Below, one piece after another: positions 1 through 11,062 of a DNA stretch of 64,000 nt. Position numbers and translations under genes: made by a program. The notes under the pieces were generated by a model that worked only from the letters and a program-made list of their open reading frames with translations, did not search any database and had not been told where the DNA came from. The stretch's first letter is position 1. Every line of letters starts with the position of its first letter. This stretch comes from Palaemon carinicauda. Taxonomy: Eukaryota > Arthropoda > Malacostraca > Decapoda > Palaemonidae. Location: NCBI RefSeq assembly GCF_036898095.1, contig NC_090735.1, positions 3,505,978 through 3,569,977 of the forward strand. Reading direction: 5' to 3'.

Positions 1-46
<46 letters not shown>

Positions 47-62
47 CGTATATATATTGTAT

Positions 63-151
<89 letters not shown>

Positions 152-156
152 CATAC
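1..156. repeat. compound (TA)n/(TG)n/(CA)n microsatellite
   Basis: Runs of TA, then TG, a short TATATTGTATA link, CA, and TA again, ending in CATACATAC. The TG and CA blocks around the link form an inverted pair. The array runs off the left edge of the window. Confidence 0.95.
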
Positions 157-455
157 TCAAGCCAAGTAAATATCTGCCTGGCATTTCTCTCTAAAATTTC
201 ATAAGTGCTACACAGCACCATCTTACACTGTAATTCAAGCTGTCTGCATTCGGTAAACATACTTTTACAAATGAAATTCAATACAGCAGTTCAAGAACTA
301 ATCCCCTTTTGGTAAAAGGCGTCACCTGAGTAAACTTGACCCTTTGTAACACACGCACTGTTCTTCTTTATTGTCCCTTATCAGCCGATATTTTTCTTTC
401 TTGATCTTAGTATTAACTTGATAAATCCTGAGCTGTATAATAATGGTGACTATTG
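157..455. other. no recognisable feature
   Basis: AT-rich unique-looking sequence. I see no reading frame, RNA or repeat in it. Confidence 0.5.
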
Positions 456-726
456 CCTTTTTCTTCTTCTTCTTTTCCATCCTTATCCCTACATTAAGGG
501 GTTGGTTGCCTGATGCACTCTCTCCCCAATGCCTTCTATCTGAGGCATCTTCTTCCACCAAACCTCTCCTCTCTATATAATTCTTCAGCTTATCTCTCCA
601 TTTAATTCTCTGCCTCACTCTAGATCTTCTCTCCCTGACTGGGTCCTTCCAAGCCTTCTTCACTCTTTCCACATCATCCATTCTCAACACGTGCCCGCAC
701 CATCTCAGTCCTGACACTCTTATCAT
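456..726 (-). pseudogene. C-terminal end of a non-LTR retrotransposon reverse transcriptase
   Basis: The minus-strand frame reads LRWCGHVLRMDDVERVKKAW, followed by a basic RRSRVRQRIKWRDKL stretch and DRRHWGE. This is the usual C-terminal tail of LINE-type ORF2 proteins in arthropods, where a W(F/C)GHV(L/M)RM motif follows the reverse transcriptase domain. Only the last ~90 codons are present, so it is a 5'-truncated dead copy, as is typical of LINE insertions. After the coding tail comes a GAA-rich stretch (AAG repeats around 456-475) that could be the 3' tail of the insertion. Immediately upstream in its own sense (730-1405) the last part of this coding sequence is amplified as a 151-bp tandem array. 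Domain identity is by family resemblance only. Confidence 0.75.
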
Positions 727-739
727 CTATGTAATCTTT

Positions 740-1405
740 ACTAAGCCTGCCATTCTTATTTCATCGTTCCTCTTTACTCATGGACAAAAGACTTTTCTTC
801 TCTCCCTAACTGGTTCCTTCCAAGTCCTCTTCACTCTTTCCCCATCACCCATTCTCATAATGTGGCCGCACCACCTCTGTAGTCTTTACTACGCCTACCA
901 TTCTTCTTATTTCATTGTTTCTCTTTACTCATGGACAAAAGACTTTTCTTCTCTCCCTAACTGGTTCCTTCCAAGTCCTCCTCACTCTTTCCCCATCACC
1001 CATTCTCATAATGTGGCCGCACCACCTCTGTAGTCTTTACTACGCCTACCATTCTTCTTATTTCATCGTTCCTCTTTACTCATGGACAAAAGACTTTTCT
1101 TCTCTCCCTAACTGGTTCCTTCCAAGCCTTCCTCACTCTTTCCCCATCACCCATTCTCATAATGTGGCCGCACCACCTCTGTAGTCTTTACTACGCCTAC
1201 CATTCTTCTTATTTCATTGTTTCTCTTTACTCATGGACAAAAGACTTTTCTTCTCTCCCTAACTGGTTCCTTCCAAGCCTTCCTCACTCTTTCCCCATCA
1301 CCCATTCTCATAATGTGGCCGCACCACCTCTGTAATCTTTACTACGCCAGCCATTCTTCTTATTTTATCGTTCCTCTTTACTCATGGACAAAAGACTTTC
1401 CAGTC
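740..1405. repeat. 151-bp tandem repeat derived from a LINE RT tail
   Basis: The marker CATGGACAAAAG occurs at 779, 930, 1081, 1232 and 1383, an exact 151-base spacing. On the minus strand each unit can be read as RWCGHIMRMGDGERVKR, the same motif as in the adjacent RT fragment at 456-726, whose own end is a diverged first unit with about 20 extra bases. The units are nearly identical, so the array is young relative to the RT fragment. Because 151 is not a multiple of three, the units do not form one frame. Confidence 0.9.
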
Positions 1406-1942
1406 TAATTAACGCAAATTGTCTTTATAGGAACAAATCATCTATGGGCAAGACAGATCATGACATTAAGTAAGATCGACCATTAGACGAAGATGTCACA
1501 AAAGAGAAATAGAATTGTCATCGACTGTAAATAGAAAAAGATGATACGACAGACATCTCACGTTGGTCCTGGTGATATTTGGGTGAGTGATATCTATGGA
1601 GAAGAGGAAAATCAGAATCAAAAATGTATATTGATTGTGATCTGAAAGAGGTACCACATCTACAATTCCAAATAAACCTAATTGAAATAAAAAGACCTTG
1701 CTATCTTAGTTTCTTAAATTTTGTTAAGATTAAAGTGTATAAAAGACTATTCTGTTTTAAGTAATGAATTCATAATACGTAAATGAAGACCTGACAATCA
1801 TCATCATACATCGCTTATTTGACATTTTTCCCTAATGGCAACGGAAAGTATTGAGACTAAATGTCTGTTTTACCAGTTAGTTTCAAACAAATACACAGTA
1901 ATTCTCTCTTCTTAGCATTTATTGAGTATTTTGGCTATTTCA
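1406..1942. other. no gene seen; probable intron/5' flank of the next gene
   Basis: AT-rich, with stops in all frames. It ends in a pyrimidine-rich stretch and CAG at 1941-1943, a credible splice acceptor for the downstream exon, so at least the right part may be intronic. Confidence 0.4.
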
Positions 1943-1948
1943 GGTAGA

Positions 1949-3487
1949 ATGAGACTAGAGATTGCAAATCTCCCTGAGAATCAAAATGACATTCCAGAAT
2001 TATCAGCATCAGTGGTTCACCAACAAGTAGTTTCTGGACCACCTGGTCACAACAGCTTTCCAGATTCAGAATCATCAACATCAGTGGTTCTCCAACATGT
2101 AGTTACTGGACCACCTGCTCACGGCAGCTTTTTAGCTCAAGAATCTTCAACATCGGTGATTCCAGAACAATCAGTTACTGGACCACCTGCTCACGGCAGC
2201 TTTTTAGCTCAAGAATCTTCAACATCGGTGATTCCAGAACAAGCAGTTAATGGACCACCTACTCACGGCAGCTCTCCAGCTCAAGAATCTTCAACATCGG
2301 TGATTCCAGAACAAGCAGTTACTGGACCACCTACTCACGGCAGCTCTCCGGCTCAAGAATCTTCAACATCGGTGATTCCAGAACAAGCAGTTACTGGACC
2401 ACCTACTAATGGCAGCTCTCCGGCTCAAGAATCTTCAACATCGGTGATTCCAGAACAATCAGTTACTGGACCACCTACTCACGGCAGCTCTCCAGCTCAA
2501 GAATCTTCAACATCGGTGATTCCAGAACAAGAAGTTACTGGACCACCTACTAATGGCAGCTCTCCGGCTCAAGAATCTTCAACATCGGTGATTCCAGAAC
2601 AATCAGTTACTGGACCACCTACTCACGGCAGCTCTCCAGCCCAAGAATCTTCAACATCGGTGATTCCAGAACAAGCAGTTACTGTACCACCTGGTCGCGG
2701 CAGCTTTCCAGCAAACTTCAGCCTTTATATATCCATTATATATCTATTACAGAATATCGCTGAGCTGAAAATTAGTCATCCCAATGTTGAAAAGTTTTGG
2801 GAGGAGTTTTCTCGATCGAATTCCTCTGCTGTTCCTGTATTCCAAGAGGATTCCAAATCTACATCTAAGATTAGGCCTGCATATGCAACGTACTCCTTAA
2901 CCCATCCTATATCCCAAGAGGATTCTGAGTCTTCATCTCAGACCAGGCCTAAGTACTCCTTGAAGTTTAATAAAAACACACCATCTACCAAGATAAATTC
3001 ATTGATCTTTCGCGAATCATTCAGCGTAACCAAAGATAGTCAATTTTCCCCAAATCCCTCCCAGGGTAACAAAATCACTGACATTCCTTCAAAAGAGGGC
3101 TTTGAAATGGCCAAGGATTCCCTGCACATGAATGAAACTCACATGAATGAAACTGGGATTTATAACATCAAATTCCAACCCGAAGGAACAAGTGAAGATG
3201 GAGGCACCACGAACAGTCAGAGAGATGCGGCCTTAACCGAAACAACATATCGAGATGGTCGAACAATGTTCTTTATACCAGAAATGGAATGTAGATATGA
3301 ATGTCATGAACGTAGCATTAATAGCAGTGATCTAGATTGTTTTGTTGATATAGAATGTTGCAGTGATCGCTACTGTGGGGAAGATTACCTAAAGTGTTTG
3401 GAAGGGAATTTACCCAAGACCAATAGAAATCAAAGTGATAACCCAAATTGCCATAACGCTACAACTTTAAAATTGACAAAGGCATAG
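1949..3487 (+). CDS. repeat-rich protein with Cys-rich C-terminus, probably terminal exon
   Basis: Open frame of 512 codons from the ATG at 1949 to TAG at 3485-3487. The frame is also open upstream to a TTG at 1922, but a splice acceptor (TTTCAG, ending 1943) suggests that this is a 3' exon joined to unseen upstream exons, so the N-terminus and any signal peptide are unknown. Residues ~18-257 are ten 24-residue repeats of the type SSTSVIPEQAVTGPPTHGSS, rich in S, T and P and possibly disordered or glycosylated. Then comes a polar region with short S/T-rich repeats (EDSKSTSKIRP and EDSESSSQTRP) and finally, from about residue 446, a Cys-rich segment beginning ECRYECHE and containing a CC pair, with NSS, NQS and NAT sequons nearby. 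A spaced Cys pattern plus sequons suggests an extracellular or secreted protein; that is inference. I do not recognise the family. A polyadenylation signal follows at 3718. It is one of only two frames here that look like host genes. Confidence 0.6.
   Translation: MRLEIANLPENQNDIPELSASVVHQQVVSGPPGHNSFPDSESSTSVVLQHVVTGPPAHGSFLAQESSTSVIPEQSVTGPPAHGSFLAQESSTSVIPEQAVNGPPTHGSSPAQESSTSVIPEQAVTGPPTHGSSPAQESSTSVIPEQAVTGPPTNGSSPAQESSTSVIPEQSVTGPPTHGSSPAQESSTSVIPEQEVTGPPTNGSSPAQESSTSVIPEQSVTGPPTHGSSPAQESSTSVIPEQAVTVPPGRGSFPANFSLYISIIYLLQNIAELKISHPNVEKFWEEFSRSNSSAVPVFQEDSKSTSKIRPAYATYSLTHPISQEDSESSSQTRPKYSLKFNKNTPSTKINSLIFRESFSVTKDSQFSPNPSQGNKITDIPSKEGFEMAKDSLHMNETHMNETGIYNIKFQPEGTSEDGGTTNSQRDAALTETTYRDGRTMFFIPEMECRYECHERSINSSDLDCFVDIECCSDRYCGEDYLKCLEGNLPKTNRNQSDNPNCHNATTLKLTKA
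2000..2719 (+). repeat. 72-bp in-frame tandem repeat (10 units) inside the coding exon
   Basis: Unit length is exactly 72 bases (24 codons); for example TCCAGAACAA recurs at 2161 and 2233. The first two and the last unit are the most diverged (VVHQQVVSGPPGHNS, VVLQHVVTGPPAHGS, AVTVPPGRGS), and the middle units differ at one or two codons. That is the pattern expected from recent internal unequal exchange with older edges. All copies keep the frame. Confidence 0.95.
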
Positions 3488-3717
3488 TACAAATATGTGT
3501 TATATATGTTCGTTTCTTTTAGCTTAGCCCAGGCAGGAGAAACCTGTGGCCCACGACGTGTTGTGTTGCGTTTTCCAGAGACCTTCCAGGTTAGGCCTAC
3601 TGAATTATTTTTGATTATACAGTATTTATTTATTCATTCATACCTGTAATCATTATTATTGCCATTAGGAAGCAATGAAATAGATGTCAGTTTTATGTAA
3701 GCTTTAATAATATGACA

Positions 3718-3723
3718 AATAAA
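3718..3723 (+). terminator. candidate polyadenylation signal AATAAA
   Basis: AATAAA lies about 230 bases after the stop at 3487 in AT-rich sequence and is the first such hexamer I see after the stop. Cleavage would be expected shortly downstream; not shown by sequence alone. Confidence 0.5.
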
Positions 3724-3859
3724 ACAAGAAAGAATATAAAACATCAGTATTTATTGGGCAAGTATATTATCATCCGGTAGTCACTTTGATAAAGCAAAAT
3801 GGGGCCATTGTCTCAAACATCTTTTTATGTCTATCAACCAAAAGAATTGTCTCGTTTCA

Positions 3860-4060
3860 AAAACTAAATGGCTGCTAAAATTTCCAAAACAAAATGGCTG
3901 CGAAGATTTCCAAAACTAAATGGTTGCGAAAATTTCCAAATCAAAATGGCAGATAGAATCTCCAATACAAAATGGCTGCTAAATTTTCCAAATCAAAATG
4001 GCTGCCAAAATTGGCATAACAAAATGGCTGCCAAAATTTCCAAAACAAAGGCTACTTTTT
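3860..4060. repeat. 26-bp minisatellite
   Basis: About seven units of the form AAAATGGCTGCTAAAATTTCC plus four or five A/C/T bases; ATG recurs at 3868 and 3894. A 64-codon frame through it (MAAKISKTK...) is simply the repeat translated and has no independent support as a gene. Confidence 0.85.
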
Positions 4061-4230
4061 AACTCTGAATTTATATCAAAGAGGAAAAATTCGTAAGGAT
4101 CACAGTTTTATTTAGTTACAGATTTGCTACAAAGAAAAAAAAACTGAAGAATAAAAAGTACAAACATAAAATTTCATGTAAAATGTAAAATTAAAGCGAA
4201 TCGTACTTGTCCGGGTGTAAAGTATCAAGG

Positions 4231-4232
<2 letters not shown>
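4061..4232. other. no recognisable feature
   Basis: AT-rich spacer between the 26-bp minisatellite and the (CT)n block. Confidence 0.4.
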
Positions 4233-5094
<862 letters not shown>

Positions 5095-5199
5095 GCATAT
5101 GCTAAGGATTATAAGTTAGTCAAGAGCAAAATTTAAAATACCAAATTAAAGAAATGAATCCGTTATATGCCAAAAAAGATAGAAACTAAAATGAATTTT

Positions 5200-5587
5200 A
5201 ATGTTGTTACTGTCCTTTAAAATGTTAATCTTAATTGTTCACTACCTTTCTTTTAGTTTATTTATTTCCTTATTTCCTTTCATCACTGGGCTATTTTCCC
5301 TGTTGGAGCCCTCGGGCTTATAGCATTCTGCTTTTCCAACTAAGGCTGTAGCCTGGCCAGTAATTATAATAACAATAATAATAATAAAAATAATGATAAT
5401 AATAATACTTTATCTATTTCCTTATTTCCTTTCCTCACTGGCCCATTTTACCTCTTGTGGCCTTTGGGCTTATAGCATCCTGCTTGTCCAACTAGGATTG
5501 TAGCTAAACAAATAATAATAATAATAATAGTTTACATATTTCCTTATTTCCTTTCATGTGGAAAGGAAATAAGGAAAATACATAAAC

Positions 5588-5651
<64 letters not shown>

Positions 5652-5745
5652 GTAGCCCTCTGGCTCATAGCATCCTGCTTTTCCAACTAGGGTTGTAGCA
5701 TAGCTAATAATAGTAATAAAAGACACCCCAGAGTCTTTCATCACA
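5200..5745 (+). mobile_element. cluster of truncated LINE 3' ends with (AAT)n tails
   Basis: At least three pieces of one dispersed repeat lie in a row. It is marked by TTCCTTATTTCCTTTC, CACTGGGCTATTTTCCCT, TTATAGCATCCTGCTTTTCC and AACTAGGGTTGTAGCTTAGC, and each piece ends in AAT/ATT repeats. The first starts near 5200 at ATGTTGTTACTGTCC, the second near 5410; the third (from 5658) has only the final ~50 bases. Between the second and third is a fold-back (5519-5590) in which the TTCCTTATTTCCTTTC box is followed by its inverse. The same repeat recurs at 6830, 29095, 45030, 47488 and 54294; in the last copy it runs into RT coding sequence, so I read it as a LINE 3' end. Confidence 0.75.
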
Positions 5746-6065
5746 GGCTGGTTTTAGAACTATGCGAAGTGGCAGCAGCATCTATAAACTCAAAGCGAAC
5801 TTTCACTTTGCAATCGACCCACGCCTCCATCCTAACCCAGAATGAGAAGAGTGACGAAATCTCAGTGAGAGATCTAACATGAGTGAAGAATAAATTCGTT
5901 TGTTTCCTCATTTATGAGTCCTGTTGCGTTTATGGTCAAGGCTTTGTTTGCCTTTACTGAACCTTCATATATGAGGGTTTAGGCCTACTCATATTTTTTA
6001 AGTCGAAGAATTATATAAAAGACAATCTTCAATATTCGATGTTTACAAATATGATTTCAGAGTTT
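5746..6065. other. no recognisable feature
   Basis: About 320 bases of unique-looking sequence without an open frame or repeat that I can name. Confidence 0.4.
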
Positions 6066-6277
6066 GAAGTGTCTCTGCCTGGCAATCGCCGGACTGGTGT
6101 TCGAGTCCTGCTCAAACACGTTAGTTCCTTTAGTGTCTGCAACCTCTCCATCCTTGTGAGCTAAGTAGTTAGTGGGGTTTCGGGGAGCCTATAGGTCAAC
6201 AGCAATTGCCTGGTCCTAGCTTAGGTGGAGAGGGGGCTATGGTGCTGATCATATGTATATATATATATATATATACA

Positions 6278-6356
<79 letters not shown>

Positions 6357-6402
6357 CACACACACACATATATATATATATGTATATATACACACGTATA
6401 TA

Positions 6403-6474
<72 letters not shown>

Positions 6475-6565
6475 TATACATATGGTCAGTTTCTTGGGCA
6501 TTGTCCTGCTAGCTAGAAAATGTCACTGTCCCTTGCCTCTGCCATTCATGAGCGGCCTTCAATTC
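6066..6565 (+). mobile_element. tRNA-derived SINE with a (TA)n expansion inside it
   Basis: The left part has tRNA-like promoter boxes: GCCTGGCAATCGCCGG upstream and a B-box-like GGTGTTCGAGTCCTG near 6094. The body (TAGTGTCTGCA, TGGTCCTAGCTTA, GCTGATCATATG, GGGCATTGTCCT, TGTCCCTTGCCTCTGCCATTCA) matches the reverse complement of 43750-43995 piece by piece. The two halves of the body are separated by about 220 bases of TA with short CA/TG islands (6251-6481), inserted exactly at the CATATG of the element. Transcribed by RNA polymerase III if active; no coding capacity. The flanking poly-YI frames are translations of the TA tract. Confidence 0.7.
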
Positions 6566-6829
6566 TGTATTTGTCATGAAGCCAAAACTATTTTCCTGAC
6601 AACAGGTAAAAACAACCCAATGAGGAAAGGAAATAAGGGATTAGCAAATGAACTATATAAAAGTAAATAATAAGAAACTTGAAATATTTTAAGAACAATA
6701 ACAACGTTAAAATAGATCAGTCATTTATATATCATAAATCAAGATAGAAATTTTACACCGATTTAATTGCCTAATTAGGAAGATCATTCCACAATTTGGT
6801 CACAGTTGGAACAAAACTAGAATACTATT

Positions 6830-7492
6830 ATTAATATTATTATTATTATTGTTATTATTATTATTATTATTTGCTAAGCCACAACCCTATTTGGAAAAAC
6901 ATAATGCTACAAGCCCAGGGGCCCCAACAGAGAAAATAGCCCAGTGAGGAAAGGAAACAAGGATAAATAAAATATTTTAAGAACAGTAACATTAAAATAA
7001 ATATTTCCTATATAAACTATAAAAAATTTAACAAAACAAGAGGAAGAGAAATTAGATAGAATAGTGTGTCTGAGTGTACCCTCAAACAAGAGAACTCTAA
7101 CCCAAGACAGTGAAAGACCTTGGTACAGAAGCTATGTCACTACCCAAGACTAGAGAACAATGGTTTGATTTTGGAGTGTCCATCTCCTAGAAAAACTGCT
7201 TACCATAGCTAAAGTCTTTCTTCTACCCTTACCAAGAGGAAAGTAGCCACTGAACAATTACAGTGCAGTAGTTAACCCCTTGGGTGAAGAAGAATTGTTT
7301 GGTAAACTCAGTGTTGTCAAGTGAATGAGAATAGAGGAAAATCTGTAAAGAACAGGCCAGACTATTCGGTGTATGTGTAGGCAAAGGGAAAGAACCGTAA
7401 CCAGAGAGAAGGATCCACTGTAGTGCTGTCTGACCAATCAAAGGACCCCATACTCTCTAGCGGTAGTATCTCAATGGACGGCTGTAGTATTC
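6830..7492 (-). mobile_element. LINE 3' UTR copy with (AAT)n tail, minus strand
   Basis: Reads on the minus strand from about 7492 to an AAT tail at 6825-6871. It carries the common end boxes (TTGCTAAGCCACAACCCT, GCCCAGTGAGGAAAGGAAAC on the plus strand) and about 450 further bases upstream in its own sense. Those bases match 54294-54760, for example AAGAGGAAGAG, GAGAACTCTAACCCAAGACAG, ACAATGGTTTGATTTTGGAG and AGCGGTAGTATCTCAATGG. The 5' break at about 7490 lies 20-30 bases short of where the 54-kb copy enters RT coding sequence. No protein is encoded. Confidence 0.7.
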
Positions 7493-7589
7493 TGCCTTAT
7501 GACAAAGAAGACGTTTATGTTAGAATTAACTGAATACAGGATGGTAGTCTGGGAAGATCTGAATGCAAAGGATGGTCAGAATTGTAAAT

Positions 7590-8970
<1,381 letters not shown>

Positions 8971-9103
8971 TGAATATATATAATCATGATATATATGACC
9001 ATTACATATGGATATACTGTATATAAATATGTACATATGTAATCATATTCATGTGTATATATAGCTTATATATAAAATTGTAGGCTACACATCTAGACAA
9101 TTA

Positions 9104-9105
9104 GG

Positions 9106-9185
<80 letters not shown>

Positions 9186-9188
9186 TAA

Positions 9189-9275
<87 letters not shown>
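9104..9275. repeat. two (TA)n tracts separated by a duplicated motif
   Basis: Each tract is followed by ATGATGTAAATATATAAATA (9181-9200 and 9272-9291), so tract plus motif has been duplicated once. Between the previous microsatellite and here (8971-9103) is AT-rich sequence with nothing recognisable. Confidence 0.85.
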
Positions 9276-9276
<1 letters not shown>

Positions 9277-9539
9277 TAAATATATAAATATAAGTAGAGT
9301 AATTCTTTACTCTAAAGTGGAACCGTTACTGTATGTTATTAAAAAACCATCTATTCGAGAAATTGCTTTTGAATGATAAATCTTATAAAGGATGTTACTA
9401 ATTTTATGGCATTTAATATGTTTGAATCTTTTCTGAAATACTTAATTTGTGCAGTTTAATATCTTATAATCTTTCCTGAAGTAAAAGATAAAAAAGTAAA
9501 TTTTCGGAAATAAATGACCCATTATAGAGTCAGTTGTTC

Positions 9540-9684
9540 CTTATAGGGGAGATCATAGATGTTTGTTTAATTGTTTGTGTGTGTGTGTGTGTAGTGATGT
9601 TTGTGTGTATGTGTGTGTTGTGATGTTTGTTTGTTTGTTTGTGTGCCTTATATATAAGGGAGATCATAGATGTTTGTTTAATTG

Positions 9685-9725
<41 letters not shown>

Positions 9726-9900
9726 TGATGTTTGTGTGTATGTGTGTGTTGTGATGTTTGTTTGTTTGTTTGTGTGCCTTATATATAGGGGAGATCATAG
9801 ATGTTTGTTTAATTGTTTTTTTTGTTTGTGTGTGTGTGTGTAGTGATGTTTGTGTGTATGTGTGTAGTGATGTTTGTTTGTTTGTGTGTGTATGTGTAAA
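9540..9900. repeat. three-copy 110-130-bp tandem repeat with internal (TG)n
   Basis: GAGATCATAGATG recurs at about 9549, 9660 and 9791. Each copy continues with GTTTGTTTAATTG, a TG run of different length, TAGTGATGTTTGTGTG and GTTTGTTTGTTTGTGTG. The length differences come from the TG runs. Confidence 0.85.
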
Positions 9901-10732
9901 ACTGTGTTGTTTTCGTAATTCACGTCAAAGAAAATGAAATTATATTAACTTCCTCATCTAATTTGTTTCAATCAAGGAAATTCATTATTATTACGAACTT
10001 AAGAATATTATTACGAACGAGCTTCAGATAAGTACATTTAAATGATTTATGAATCAAAATTGTAAAAACAATTTATATAAATAAAATACTATTTGTTTAT
10101 TTGTCCAAAAAGGCATAAGGCGCTGTTGCCAAGGTTGGCAACCCTGTAGTTTGGTGTATGTGCCTCACGCATTTGTAGAAAAAGGTAATTATATCATTTC
10201 TCATTAATGACATTCTGACATCGATTCCAACGATTGTTGGCAGATGCCAATGTAATTCTAGTATCCAAATTACATTAGATAATTGCTGTTACTTTTTCTT
10301 TAATGGAAATAAGGGCTCTGTTTTCGGCCATTTTACAGTACTATTCTCATCGCGATGTTGCTGTTGCAATCAATAACGTCAATTGCCTCTTGCCGTTAAT
10401 GGTTCATTATTAATAGTTTTCATATTAAAATGACTTAATTTATTATTCATTTACTTATCCGTATGTATAGTAATCACCTATAAGAAACAGAAATCAAATT
10501 TATTCACGAATTTAAATGAAATATTTTCGACCGGTCAAAACGTCCGGAGAATTGTTTAACAACATCCATCATGAAAGAATATTTATTCATCATTATTCAT
10601 TTCTAGAATCTAATAAACCTAGCTAGTAAAATTGATATATTGTTAAATCAATTACTGTGGAACAATCGATAGTTATTCCACATTTCTGGATGCAAATAAA
10701 ACTAAAACAAGTCTCAATCTATATTCTTCATT
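9901..10732. other. no recognisable feature
   Basis: AT-rich sequence with no open frame of note. I see nothing that I can name. Confidence 0.4.
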
Positions 10733-11062
10733 TCTGGGTCCCAAATCTATATGTATTCTTCATTTCTGGGTCCAAATCTATTTTTATTCTTGATTTCTGG
10801 GTCCAAATCTATATTTATTCTTCATTTCTGGGTCTAAATCTATATGTATTCTTCATTTTTTGGGTCCAAATCTATATGTATTCTTCATTTCTGGGTCCAA
10901 ATCTATATTTATTCTTAATTTCTGGGTCCAAATCTATATGTATTCTTCATTTCTGGGTCCAAATCTATATTTATTCTTAATTTCTGGGTCCAAATCTATA
11001 TTTATTCTTAATTTCTGGGTCCAAATCTATATTTATTCTTCATTTCTGGGTCCAAATAAATT
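10733..11062. repeat. 31-bp minisatellite
   Basis: About ten units with core TGGGTCCAAATCTATAT, spaced 31 bases (10767, 10798, 10829, 10861, 10892, 10923). TTTATTCTT and GTATTCTT versions alternate in part of the array. Since 31 is not a multiple of three, the 107- and 85-codon frames crossing it are by-products. Confidence 0.9.

Noticed and set aside
915..1408. Plus-strand frames MFLFTHGQKTFLLSL...
   Set aside because: Translation of the 151-bp array on the non-coding strand; the RT homology is on the minus strand.
5504..5744. Poly-Ile/poly-Asn minus-strand frames
   Set aside because: Translations of the (ATT)n tract.
6196..6516. Poly-YI frames on both strands (also 8721-9036 and 63515-63930)
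   Set aside because: Translations of (TA)n, (CA)n and (TG)n.
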